Source of the DNA: Paulownia fortunei
Lineage: Eukaryota > Streptophyta > Magnoliopsida > Lamiales > Paulowniaceae
Assembly (NCBI GenBank): GCA_019321725.1
Contig: CM033123.1
Location: forward strand, 4,100,960 to 4,164,959
DNA: 64,000 bases
Reading direction: 5' to 3'
Made by a program: the position numbers and the translations under genes. Shown here piece by piece: positions 40,701 to 53,610 of this stretch (position 1 is its first letter; each line of letters begins with the position of its first letter). The notes under the pieces are model-generated. The model ran no database searches. It saw only the letters and a program-made list of their open reading frames with translations, and was not told the origin of the DNA.

Positions 40701-42039
40701 AAATACTTCAGTCTTTTATAAAATCCTATGATATTGAAGTAAATTACGAAAAACAACTACCGATGCACATACTAACACTACCTGAGGTAGTAAACTTAAG
40801 ACTAAGTACCAGGAATCATGAGTTTGGTTATAGTGCTAACCAGATGTAAATTAACTAGGTTCAGCAGAAATTCGGTTTCATAAATAACTAATTATGTTTA
40901 ACACATTACTAATACTTACTCTATTAAGTAAAAATCACACACTAAAACCAAACTACCATATTTGATAATTTTCATACAGGACTATATACAAAAATATGGA
41001 AGTGAAGCACCCTAAAATCCTATATACCTTCTTCCGAAGATGAAGATGTGCGTTTATCAAACACATTAGTCCATGGAATAACTGTCTCTTTTTTGTTATT
41101 ACTTTGAGGAGGAAACACATCCACACGACCCATCTGCAAAAACAAACCCCCAACTATTATCATAGTCAAGTAAATGAACACAAGAATCTTCAAATAAATG
41201 CTAAATTGAAGACAATATTTCCAGTTCATTACAGTCCTCTCTACTCACAATCCAAAACATTACCTTTTGTGAGTATTGATTGTTCGTCACCTCCTCATCT
41301 AAAAACCGAATTTTCAACAACGATGCAATCTGATGATTGAAGACATAAATAAATAACACTGAACCATCACATGAATACCAAAAAATTATAGAAGATTCAG
41401 TTCAAAAGCACTAGAAACATAACATGGTGCATATTCACTCTACATTCAATCAATTCAATTCGTCTTTTTAAGTAGTTTAACTAACAATGTCATAAGCCCT
41501 TTCACGCTCCATGTGCTGCGCTGTGGTAACCTGAGAATTAAGCAACTGCAAAATAAAATTAAGAAACAAAGAAAAAAATCAGAAAAGTGAATTAAATATA
41601 GAAACCATAACTTTACAACTAAAAATTGTGGGAAATCTGACAAAGACAGTAACCTGGTCTTGAACATTCTTTTTGGGCGTTTGAGATGTGCGTCTAGCAA
41701 TACAATGCGGAACGCTAATCGGAGCATCCTGCTGTGCTAGTCCTATTCTTATATTCGCTGAACCTAAATTAACCCAAAAAAACATAACGAAATTTAAAAC
41801 AAACCCAGAACTTTACAAGACTTAACGTTGAATATTGAGAACAAATAAATTATTTTCGCGCGTTGCAAAACCTGGGTTGATGACGACGAGGTTGGAGCCG
41901 CGTTCGGCGAAGAGTTGAGAGGGGACTACTGTTTTTAGGTAATCCTGTGTGAATCAAAGTATAATTCAAATAATAAATTGTTAGATGATTTCGTTAGAGG
42001 ATTTTTAGAGTGTGATGTGTGTGATTTTGTGCTCACCAT
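31742..42039 (-). CDS. ARP9: actin-related protein 9
   Basis: Twenty coding exons join in phase to 588 residues: 42039-42037, 41944-41872, 41763-41654, 41545-41486, 41329-41264, 41133-41028, 40176-39977, 39595-39475, 38301-38237, 38004-37915, 37178-37128, 36679-36548, 35172-35083, 34635-34565, 34466-34273, 34191-34148, 34064-34015, 33808-33763, 33055-33005, 31885-31742. Landmarks: N-terminal INPGSANIRIGLAQQDAP (phosphate-loop region of the actin fold), TTAQHMERERAYDI, VIPWTNVFDKR, VLVVPETFDNREIKEVL, the adenosine-loop region VVNIGAQVTSVICIEDG, the hinge TQITLRYGGEDISR, and the C-terminal VLQSRTNPASVSWKGGAILG. These match plant ARP9 (about 596 residues in Arabidopsis), an actin-related protein distant from actin, presumed nuclear or chromatin-associated; its function is little known. 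The first coding exon contributes only the ATG. The last intron is about 1.1 kb. The neighbouring RAD5B and HR-lesion genes support orthology. Confidence 0.94.
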
Positions 42040-43280
42040 GGCATACAGCTTCGGAGCTTAGAGCAGCAGTGTTGACAGCCCAGCAACAGGTGGTTTTGTT
42101 GCTTCGAATATTTAACTCGTGCTTGTTGGAATATAAATCGTGTTCGTCTCAACAACGACTCAGTTTGATTTTCTTATTTTTTCTGTTTCTTTGTGTTTTT
42201 TGTTTCTGCTTGTGGAAAGGTAAAAGAGTGTGTCTCAGTGCGCGAGTGTGTTTTCTTTTTTTTTTTTTTCTTTTGAAAGATCAAAAGAAAACCATAAGAG
42301 GCGGGTATGTTTGATTTTGTATTTTGTGTTTTGAAAGATTGTATTGGAGATTTTGTATATTAAGGGAAAAATATGATGTATAATTAATTTTATTTTGAAA
42401 AAATAAATTGAGAATGAAAATAATTCTTAAGTACAAAGCTACGGAGTCTTGACAATAATCTATTCAATAACTACAAAGTTATGGAGTTTTTGACAATAAT
42501 TTATTCAATATGTGATGCATAGTTAATTTTATTTTGAGAAAATAAATTGATAATAAAAAAAAGGTAAGATTTTAATATCAAATATAGCACTTTCTTAACT
42601 AGTCTTGACAATAATTTATATAGCCATAATATACCTTTTTTTGCAGTAGCATTGTGAAGTATTTGACAACAATTTGATCATCCAATTCAATCAAATGCTT
42701 AATATTCATTAGAGAGTGTGTTGGAAGGAATTATTCCATAAAATCTACTGTTTAGTATTAGAATCTGGTCCCCCAAGAAAAGGACTTCATTCATTTGTGC
42801 CGGTTTCAATTTGGTCATTCATTGTTCTAATTTAAAGTAGAATCATCATTTTCCTTATTTGTTTTTACTACTAATTTTGATACTGTCCAATCCAGATCAC
42901 ATGGCAGAAATGCATGCTCTTAAGACATAGTAGAAAGTAACAGTCTTGAGCGACAGCCAAACAAAACGCAGGAAGAGCAGATTCTGCAAGAAGGATACTC
43001 TGAATAAACAAGAAAATTTTGAATGTAATAAATCGAGTGCTCAATGACAACAAAGCATCTGAACCCTTCCAAACAAGGTATTAATCAATAGCTTTGTCAG
43101 GCTAAAATTTGACTAAAAGGAAAACAGAATACAACACCAAATACTGGGCGTATCAATTGGAAGCTGATAATAGAATAGCACGGTTCTAATAACCGACTCT
43201 GCCTAATTCAAATCCTAAGTTTTTGATCCCCAACTTCATTTACTAAACAATCTCCAAGAGCCTCTTCTTTTTTCATGCAT
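42040..43280. other. ARP9 leader/promoter and HR-lesion gene 3' region
   Basis: The left part carries the ARP9 leader, including a T-rich tract near 42255-42272. Then come AT-rich tandem repeats. The last 300 bases are probably the 3' UTR of the minus-strand HR-lesion gene. No other gene was seen. Confidence 0.55.
42372..42560. repeat. imperfect local direct repeats
   Basis: TTAATTTTATTTTGA(A/G)AAAATAAATTGA occurs near 42383 and again near 42521, offset about 138 bases. Between them GGAGT(C/T)TTGACAATAAT(C/T)TATTCAATA-type units occur twice about 40 bases apart. Small slippage duplications upstream of ARP9. Confidence 0.65.
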
Positions 43281-46200
43281 TCATGCTGTCTTCGGTTTAG
43301 GGTTCTTTTTCTTGGGTTGCTTCCTTAAAATAGAGTTCTTCATCCCGAGGAAAAATAGCAATGCACCAACAAGTGCCCCATACTGCCATGAAATTTATAC
43401 CAAGTTACTCGAGCTGAACTTCACATGCAACCACAAGAAATAGCAGAGTGTAAAGAGTTTTTGTGTATAGATTGTACCTGAAGGAACTCGTGTAAAAGTA
43501 TGAAAAATTCTGGCTCACCGGCATTATAGTTGTAAAAGTCATACAACAAGGGAGTGGTCAATATCAAGTAATATATCTGCAGCATTGAGCAGAAAAGCAT
43601 GTGAACATTGTTGTTGATTTCCTTCAAAATTCGAATGAATGGCAAATATTGCATAATAAGGCAGGATAGGAGTTCTAACCAGAAGAAAAGCACCAAAACT
43701 GCTGCCAAGCACAAATAAAAGACCACCCAACCCCTTCAAAAAAATGCAGGCAGCAACAAAAGTCCTAGCCTGCAATGCATATATCAGACATCAACATACG
43801 ATATTAGAACAAACTATAGCTTCTACTATTAGAGGAAAAAGAAAGATAAATCAAGTTGGAGCTTTACATCAATGTGCAGATCATTTTTTCCAATTATTCC
43901 ATCAATAAACTTCTTGACAAGAGCCAATTTGGGAGCCCATTCTTTTGCTGCGGGTCCACCATCCTCTCCAAATTCATTGAACCTTAAAAAAAAGGCAAGC
44001 TATATGTCAATAGAAGGATTACAATAGCAGTTCTTGAATTGGATGCCCATACAACAGTGGATGGTCAAGCATATACATTGAAATATTGAATTTTGGTAGT
44101 GCAAATTTGGAATTTTATGGAAAACTTCAAATTCACCAGAGAAAATATATATACATGTGTATATATATATATATGAGGAAAAAAATCAGAGAACTCTCTT
44201 CTATCTGAAGATTAAATGAGATAATATGCAGCATCACATTATAATCGGCTAGAAAAGAACACAATAAAAAGTGACTTAAAAGGTTTTGAGATGACATGTG
44301 AGCTCACAACGACAGATTCTGATGATGTGCTCACATACATACATCTACTATTTTTTTTAATAAGTGCAACCAACAGTCAACTTAGCAAATACATCAAGTA
44401 AATAAGTGTTAGTACATCAAGTTTATACCAAATCTAAATACAAAATGACACTACAACAAAAGTGATATTGACAGTTGAGGATGCCATACGCAAGACTTTG
44501 CTCATCTCCGAATTTTTACCACCTACCATCCTGGGGATGAGGGATGAAAAGCTATAAAGCCCAATGAGTTTAGAAGACATAAGTATGCCTTCAGTGATAT
44601 ACAAATATTGTGATACATGCCCACCTGGAGTTGTCGTAGCATATGGGAACTCACAGGGATTTATAGTTCATTCATCTATCATTTTTCCCCAGTATAATAG
44701 TGGCAAAAACTCAGAGATTAGTCGTAGCATGCTCAAGCACCATCATTACTTTTATCATTGTGTCGTTTTGTATCTAGACTTGGTATAATTATGATGTATA
44801 TGCATTTGTTAAGTTCAAGATTGTTGGTTGCAATAAGATCATAAATATTGAACATATGTCGTTATTACTAATTTAGCATTACCCAGGTCATTGTATAGTT
44901 ATTTTATATTGGGTTAGAGATGCTTGGGTGCAGAAGGGTCATGACCTATGTCCTTTGAATGCCCCCACGTGGAATGGGTCATTACACATTTAGTTTTTAA
45001 TTCTTTTTATTGCTTACAAGATTTTGATACAAGCTTAGCTATACCATGTAAGTTCAGCCCTCCTCAGAGCTACTAGGATGGCCAAGTAGAAAAGTTGGCT
45101 GCTTTCTCAGATATAGGAAGCTAAGAAAGGTTTTAGTCAGGAAACATCATAAGTTGAGCCACATTATAGACCATTTATTACAGCATTAAAATGTTCTAGC
45201 ATATGCAGATCTGTAAGCTATAATACCAATTCCAAAAATAAGTAAAATAAAATGGTTTCTTGATATTCTTTCATTGAGTTGGGTCATGGGTGTTCTCTTA
45301 CATTAGGTACGGTCCTCAATCTCTCCTTGGTTTTCTTAGTTAAATGATTATGAATGTTTAATTTCTCCAAACATATTGAGATGTTATATTAATAAGATCT
45401 AGCTCCAAAAACATCTTATAAGATGTTCAATACAAGTTCAGCAGAACACCACATGAGTTCAGCCCTTTTACCAAAATTTTAAATAAAGACTCATTATGCA
45501 TGAATGCACCACTTTCTCATAGCAACACAACCATTTGAGCACAAATGATGAATGCAGTCCTGCATCACATGAACATCTTAAAAATGCCATCTATGTCAAG
45601 TGTTCTATGAACATCTTAGACTATCAATTCTATTACTGTCAAAAGAAGTAATCTATGTCAAGTGTTTTCTTACAAATTGCCTTGAGAACCATGTTGCTAC
45701 TTGACAACCACCACTGTCATGTTTGCTATCTAACATTCTCACTGTTTGAACACTAGTCCACCTTGGAAGAACTCAAAGCATATATATTTTCGTTTAACTT
45801 TTTAAAGAAACTCATCTCCCATCCAAAACCTTATCATAAATACTAATAGCATTAATCTAACCCTAGGCAGGACAGAAAATGCTACTCATATGCATGGGAA
45901 ACACTTCATGATTCACTGAGGCGGCGACAGGAAACAATAATTATTGGTGCATCTTTTCATTTCAGTAGGTTGGAATTTAGTCACCACTCCATTTGACTAC
46001 AGAGGCCCTTTTAAATGAACCTATCAATGTTTCTCAAAAATCAAAAACAGCAAGAGTGGTCCATGTGCGAAAAAAGGTAGAAAGCAGAAGCTGCATTCAG
46101 CACAGATTCAAGCTCACAAAAAAATGTGGCTTCCTTTACAAAATTAATCTAGTAGGAAATCTGTACACAAATAAGGTAAAATCCAAGTTAAATGTTTTGG

Positions 46201-46831
46201 AAGGATGTTTACGAAGTTTTTTTGAAAAAAGTAGTTCCCTCGAAGGATAATCCCAGATTTAAAAAAAAAAAAAAGCCACCCACATAGGCCCCAATATCCG
46301 AATTCCAGAAACTCAGTGTTAATCAAGAAGCAAGAAAACAAACTAACGACGAATCCCAAAAAAAAAATATACTTTGCTGTGACCCCAAACCGCTGAACAT
46401 CATATCTTGACAGGACCATCAAAATTCCTCCCTCCCCCAAAACCCAACGAAAAATAAAAGAAATTACAAGGAAAAAAGAACACATGTAGATGTCAGTATT
46501 GTTGCAACCTTTTCAGTACTGCAAAATAAAATATTCCAAGAAAAAACAAAATCAAGCTCCTCATATTCATAAAAGAGAAAATGAGAAACCTCAGCTACAC
46601 AGACGAGCTAGATCTGAAATACGTAACAAGTCTCTACAGAGAGCGTTGAACCACAGAAAGATGCATCAACATTTTCACATACAGAAGTAAATACTACAAC
46701 AGATCTGATTAAAGATTAAAACGGGAAAAAGAATAAATAGAAAGAGAGTGTTCGCAGGTTTACATTTGCCATGCAGAGAGGATGAAGATAGAAGCGAAGA
46801 GCACTCTCCCAAGAAAAGAAAAGAAACCCAT
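43281..46831 (-). CDS. HR-like lesion-inducing membrane protein, copy 1
   Basis: Five coding exons (46831-46764, 43982-43868, 43769-43680, 43576-43478, 43382-43281; lengths 68, 115, 90, 99, 102) join to 157 residues. The protein starts MGFFSFLGRVLFASIFILSA, a hydrophobic N-terminal segment, followed by a conserved FNEFGEDGGPAAKEWAPKL loop. A second hydrophobic region (about 70-100) holds GGLLFVLGSSFGAFLL, then TTPLLYDFYNYNAGEPEF, a third membrane segment (ALVGALLFFLGMKNS) and a Lys-rich tail. This is the HR-lesion family (Pfam HR_lesion), small membrane proteins linked by overexpression to hypersensitive-response-like cell death; the molecular function is unknown. Intron 1 is about 2.8 kb. 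Residue 23 is Met (split codon AT|G) where copy 2 has Glu. Confidence 0.9.
44149..44174. repeat. (AT)n microsatellite in intron 1
   Basis: AT-dinucleotide tract, partly interrupted, inside the long first intron of HR-lesion copy 1. Confidence 0.8.
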
Positions 46832-49800
46832 TTTTTCCGCCCTTCTCCTTTGTCACTTTCACTGCGTGCTCTGCGTGTGTTTGACAGATGGATGGCACTG
46901 TGAAGAACTGTATAAGAGGTAGAGAAGGGACGAAAGACAATGAACTCGGGTAGGCTTGAGTAGTCCTGTTTGTAGTAGGTTTCTGTTTGGCGTTATTTAT
47001 TTGCTGGGATTTTACTAAGTTGATTTAATTAATTACATTGGGATTAATTTGGTCTAATTAATGTTAATGAGTTTGAATTGGAATAGTTTTTTTCGAGGAG
47101 GATTAGGTCCGGTGCTTCTTCCCACAATTATGTGCAAGAGGTCTGTGATATTGTTTGGAACCGGAGATTCAACAAGAGGGGATTAGAAAAGGTGAATTTT
47201 ACTGGGATTTTGGCTAGGAACATTGTAATTGTAATTAGGGTGTATAAATTCTATGCGACATGCTTCATCCCTTAAATTACAATATTATAAATGTTTAATT
47301 ATTTTTTACACCATCAATTTTTTCAAAATTAAATTTGACGAAATCTTTTAGAGTTGGAGGGTGTTTGGTTGAGTTTGTTTACTATTAAAACATCTTATAA
47401 CTTATATAAAAAATTTAGAAGACAAACTCATAAGTTTCTAATGTATGATGATTTCAACTTATTTTAAGATTTTAATAATTATTTTAATTTGATCACATAA
47501 GTCACAAGATTGTTATTATATCATCTTGTAAGTTCTATAATTTTATTAAAATTTTAAAAATTTTATTTTTAAAATAAAATTTAACATCGTCTTATCTCAA
47601 AATATATTGTATAAGATGGATAAACTTGTATAATATTTAACTAAGTATTTCCAGACACCCTTTTAAAATACCTTAGCCAAACTTGATTGTAAGAGGATCT
47701 TGTCAAAGTTATGCATTCATATATGTTCTCACTTGGTAAGTTTGGTATCAAATAGTAGTTGTGAAGGATAAGGAAAGGTTTATACCCCTTCCATTAAGGG
47801 AGGGGTGTAGGTGACTATCCATGTGTTTGATATTGTGGAAGAAAAGAGAAAATAAAATAAAAATAATAATCTTTTTGTTTTTTAGTATTTTAAAAAATCA
47901 AAACTATGTTCAAATCCCACTAAACATTTCAATCCCTCCTACCACTCCATGGTATAATTGTATTCAAATCCCTTCTTTTTATCCCCTCTCAAATCCTACC
48001 AAACTTAACACAAAAGGACTCTACCTTAGAAATAGGACGACTTATTTTGTCTCTTTGGAGACAGTGAAGGCTTCATTACTTATTTCTATAATTTGAACTG
48101 AAAAAAATATAATTGGAAAGCTTTTTCCAAAGGGTTTTATTTTTATTTAGGAACAAACCTCTATAATTCTCAAGAAGAAAAATGAAAATAAAAAATTCAA
48201 GCGTAAATATAAGAGAAAAAAAAAACGAAAAGCAAACTTTTAGCAGTTGAGCTTGTAAAAAAAGAGTTTGACTAATAGTATAATCTTTGTAGAGATTGTT
48301 AATATTTGTTGTTTAAGAATCAAGAATCAAGTCGAGTTTTTTTATAAAATTTCCAAATTAAATCCCACAACTATTTTTAAATTCCAATCCATGTCAACAA
48401 GCACAGCACAAGTAGTATAGTGACATTAAAAATGAAATTGAATTTCACTCAAACAAAAGCTTGATTTGGTTGGACATGAAATTTGACGAACTTCATTAAA
48501 ACTCAATAAATTAGAAAATTAAGATATATATAGAAAAATAAAGGTTTGATTTTTATTTTGTTAGCACGAGAATGATAAACAATACTAATTATTACAAAAT
48601 AGATCTATATGGTATTTTCGTTTTTTTTATTTTTTATTTTGCAATTTTAAACTTTTTTTTTCTCTTGTTATGTACACAATGTTATGAAGAAAATGTATAT
48701 GCATTTGATGGAAAAAAAATATTATTTTATCTATAGGATGCTATCTTAATTTCAAAACATGTCAGAATACGTGCATTTTTAATGTGAATTATGACCCAAC
48801 TCAATGTTAAGGTTTAAGTTAATTGTGTCATCTATCCTTAATTCACGTGCAATGCTCATAAACTAGTGCTTATAATTGTTACTGTAAACAAATAATGCGA
48901 TTTTAATTCTTTCAATTATAATAGTAGGTATTAAATTATTTTTTTTGTTTTTTGAATTTAATCTCATTTAAATAATTAAATTTTTTAGTTAAGGATCGCT
49001 CAACCAACTTGATATATTTTTGGGTGTAGATCCAGAGGATCAGATTAAATCTAATTGGGAATTCATATCCAACCTTTAAATCTTTACCTTATTGTTGCTT
49101 CGTATCACATGGAAATCTATGGGCTACTTAGCGTACTTTAGCAAGACGGGATCCTGCTAGCTTTAAACAATAAATATTTGCTTTATACAACAGATCACGT
49201 TTTGGGCACAAGCCAACCACTCTTGAATAAAGAACCTTTAAGCCGAAGGGAATCCAATTAGAACGTGCTTAAGAGAACACAAACTTGATCATAGTGCAAT
49301 TAATATTCCATTAAGCTAAATAAATAATGAAGCCAAGATCTATGATCTGTCTCATAACTTATAGTGTGGGGATCACATGCAATTTTTTCATACGCTTTAA
49401 ATTATGAAAAATATTTGTAAAAATTCAATTTAGTCGAACTTAATAAATGATAATTAATTATGTGATTGGTTTTTATTTGACAAAATTGAGTTCGGAGTTA
49501 ATTTTCAATTTTCTATATTCTTTTGTTGATTGATCAAATAATTGAATGTGCGTGTATTTTCTTCCTAGTCTATGTCGCTATCTTTAGTAAAAGTATGTAA
49601 TTTTTCAGCTACAAATTAAATTTTTTCGATTTATGAATTTTGACTATTGGTCTATATATCCTATTAATATATATCAAGTTTTTTTGTTTTTATAACCTAA
49701 ATGTCCACGTTTAATTTAACTAATTTTGAAATGGACGGTCTTCCCCTAATTCGACTACTTATTCACTTCACATGGCTAGAGGTTCGAAATCTCAATTATC

Positions 49801-52800
49801 AACGAACACACCTATAAGGGGACAAAGTACTCTTTGAGAGAATCGAACCTCTAATTTTTCAAAAAATATTTCAAGAGATTTATCATTTCGCTGTTTTAAG
49901 TTTTTTTTTTTTTTTTGTTTTTATTCAGTACTCTAAATCCATATGCTTAGGGTAATTTTGTGTTCAAAACATCAACTTTCTATGGAAAGATCAATTTTTT
50001 ACACTTTTCTTCTTGGTAATAATATGCCTAGGATTAACTTTTTGACTAAATGCAGAATTACATGGAAAATTTATCATGTCCCACATAGAGCATATACTTA
50101 GTATTGAAAAGTATTATAGGTAAGCGCACGCGATGGCCCAACTTGAATTTTCATCTTTTTAAAAGTGCTTTGACTTTAAATTTGAAGCATGCCATTTCTT
50201 TGCAAGTACTTAAGCATTTCCTCCATTTTATCTTTGTTTATAATTCTTCCTTCTATGCATCTGTTGTTTCATTCCCTTGATTGATTGATGAAGTGATAAA
50301 GACACTTTACACTGTAGAATTAGAGATTGAGTTTGATGTAATTAACTTTGTTTTAGATTGAGATAATCACTGTAATAAATGTCTTTCAATCACTTGTTTT
50401 AAGTGCTCCAAGTACCAAGTTTAGGTTCAGGTTCTCTGGTCACCAAGTCTAAGCTCTTTGGTCACCAAACACTTACAACTCAATGGATTGTTTGGAGGAA
50501 TTGAGATCTATGTTCCGTAAATTTATCCAATAATTAAATCAATAAATATAAAGTGAAAAAATTAAGAAAACTTATGATTATATATTGAAATAATTTAAAT
50601 GTGGAAGTATTGATTGACGGGATAGTCAGGAATATTACGCTACACTCTTAATCACGGCAAAACAATTCATTATTTCAATTTGAAGTTTATTTTACATTTT
50701 ACTTCATAAATACAAATAATATATATATATAATCCATAACTAAGTATATGTGTAAGAAATTATTTTATATCTCTGACATATATTTGTAATATAAAAAATA
50801 TAATAAGATATTAATTAAAAATAGATTATCAAAATGGCTCTTTAACCTTGTATTTGGGCTTTGTCATTTTCCTCTTCTACCCTTGGGCATTTTAAATTTG
50901 TTTATATAGCGGGGTATTGTGGAGAGCCATCCACAACCGTGGAAAAATTTAGAGTCCTCGTAGTATGCTAGGCAACATTTGGTTTTAATTTGACTCATTT
51001 TGAGTGTGTTAAAAAAATAAAATTTAAATATTTAATACTTTTTCCTCCAAATTTTAATTATTTCTACATATAAATATATATAAATTATTTCATATCATTC
51101 AATCATTATACGAATAAAATACATGTATGTATATACACACACATCGTTCAATCCTCATGTATAGTGAATTGAGATATAGTAAACTCTTATATAAATATAT
51201 ATGTATATATATGTGTGTACACCAAATAAACATTGATTATATATATATTATTATATGTACATAAAATATTTTTTTTATGTTATATATTGTATACTATTGT
51301 AGCTTATGCAATAAGTACTCGTCATACAAATTTCTCTTTTAATTATCAATAAAGGATGAAAATATATTTAATAGAGCCTAAAAATGTATTTTTTCTCTCA
51401 AAAAGAATTTGATCAGAAATTTCCACAAAAATAAATGAGTTAACATTCACATGCATGCCAAATGCCATTTTTAGTCAAAATTGATAGCGGAACAAAAAAT
51501 TATAATGAAATACAAATATGAGACTAAAATTGAATTTCTTAATAAGTTTAATATTGAATTTGTAAATCCTCATTTATTATGGATTAAAATAATAATTTTT
51601 TCTTGATATTACAATGGTAATATGTAAATATCATGTGAAATTTTGCTTTCACATTGGTGAGTTAGCGATCGCATATGCTATACGTTGTTTTTTTTTTCAT
51701 CCAAAATTTAATATTAAAATTAAAATTAAAATAAAAAATTAACTTATAAAACTAAATTTAAATTTTTTCAAAAGCATGACACCTAAATTGCAACAACCTA
51801 CTAATACATTGGATTGAAATACATTTTTCATAGTATTCTTTTAACAAAAGTTATAGCGTTTATAACCTAAAACCACGTGTCAGCCCAAATTACATTGCAG
51901 ACAAATTGTGATTGGTTGGTTGGACGTGTTCCTTGTGCTCAATGGCGGATCCAGAAGGGGGGCGCGGGTGGGTGCAGCCGCCCCCCTTAACTTTTCATAT
52001 TTATTATATTAGTATATAATATTTTATAAATTTATAATTTTGTCCATACTCGAATAATTAAATTATTCCAGTCACTCCTTCGAATTTTCATAATTTTTTT
52101 TTGAATATATAAATTTAATAAATATAAAGATGTTCTAAAATTATTTCTAAACTTAATTTTTTCAAAAAATTCAGATAATGTAATTTATTATTGATACAAA
52201 ATTTTAAAAGGCACCTATACTAACTTTTAAAATTTATTATGATTTTGTTTCTAAAAATATAGATATTTTCGTCAAAAAATACTTTTTATTATGATTTTTT
52301 TATTTTAATTTTTAATTTTTAATTTATTTGATTCTACTTTTGTTGCTTATTATTTGAGATTATACTATTTTTTATTTCGCAAAAAATCATAAGTGTATGT
52401 TTTTCATGATATAAAAATTATTTGATTTAGTTAATGATTATTAAATATTGTTCAAATTCTTGTAAATTAATTTTTATTTTATATTGGATTGAATTAAAAT
52501 TGATTAATATTTTTATTTAGAATTAATTTTTATTCAAATTCTTATGCAGTTATAATAGACATCAAATATTTATGTATAACTATAACATAGTATATTTATA
52601 TTTATATTTAGTTTCTAACAATTAGTTAAGAAAATTTAATAAAAAATTAATTTTATATATAAAAAAATAATAATTTGACAATCGAATATCGCCCCCTATT
52701 CTAAAATCCTAGTTAAATAGACAAATCAGTACTCTCACGTCCCATTAGCAAATACATACCAATAAAATTTATTAGTATCATTCTATAAGTAATATTTTAT

Positions 52801-53610
52801 TTTATTTTTTGTGTAATACAGATTACATCTAAATTATTAAGGTCTAAATTATATAAATTAAATATTCATTAATTAGCAAATACATACCAATGTATTTTAG
52901 ATAAGTAAAATAAATGTTTGAAATATTAGTTTGATATCAAGAGGTATTTTAAGGTTTTAGTCATTGAAAGGATAATTAATACCAATTTAATAGTACAATG
53001 AAATTAAGTGAATTTAGCTCTAAAAAACTACAAGGCTTAAAAATTTGAGTTGTTGTAAGATACTTATATAATAAAATACAAACCAAAACAAGATTTTTTT
53101 TTTTATATTTTTTTGAAGAAAATTTTCTTAGAAGATGGACAAACACAAAAAACAAAATATGAGAAGTGAAATTGTAAATGGTAACATTTATATAATGGAA
53201 TGGAGGGGTGTTTTTGTTATCTATGAAACTGTAAGGGGGTTGAATGCAACATAGTCACACTGTAGGGCTGCAAAGTGTAATTAAAAGCTCAATATTTTAC
53301 CCCTGGCCACGGGGAATTAAACAACCACCGTTACACAATGTACAACTCACCATTGCATGTTCAACGTTCACTTCAAAAAGGTCAAAACGAAATACGAAAA
53401 TCAAAATTTACATTTCTTGTATTTTTCAGGTATAAATACAGTCCATTGCTGCGCTTCTCGAACAAGTACAAGGTCCCTTGAATCTCTCTCCCCTACCCCT
53501 TTTGAATGTGTGTCTTTTAATTACCCCAAATCTAGACAGAGAAACCAAACTCAACTTTAGCGAGAGAGAGGGAGCAGGGATAATTCATTTTCGGGCTCTT
53601 CCACACTGAA
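46832..53610. other. long spacer between the divergent HR-lesion genes
   Basis: About 6.8 kb with the two promoters at the ends. The inside is very AT-rich, with homopolymers and short AT runs, and carries one GC-flanked element remnant (51943-52715). Frames such as 47821-48096 are low-complexity and were rejected. The right promoter region has a short GA-rich leader at 53561-53579. Confidence 0.55.
51943..52715. mobile_element. short transposon remnant with G/C-rich inverted ends
   Basis: The left end reads TGGCGGATCCAGAAGGGG followed by a G/C run (to about 51987). The right end is GCCCCCTATTCTAAAATCCT (52691-52710), whose complement reads AGGATTTTAGAATAGGGGGC. Between them lies AT-rich non-coding DNA. 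The GGCGGANCCAG/AGGATTTTAGA-type end pattern with G and C runs is one I have seen repeatedly in non-autonomous plant elements. The inverted ends are imperfect and no target duplication is obvious, so the exact edges are uncertain. Confidence 0.5.
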
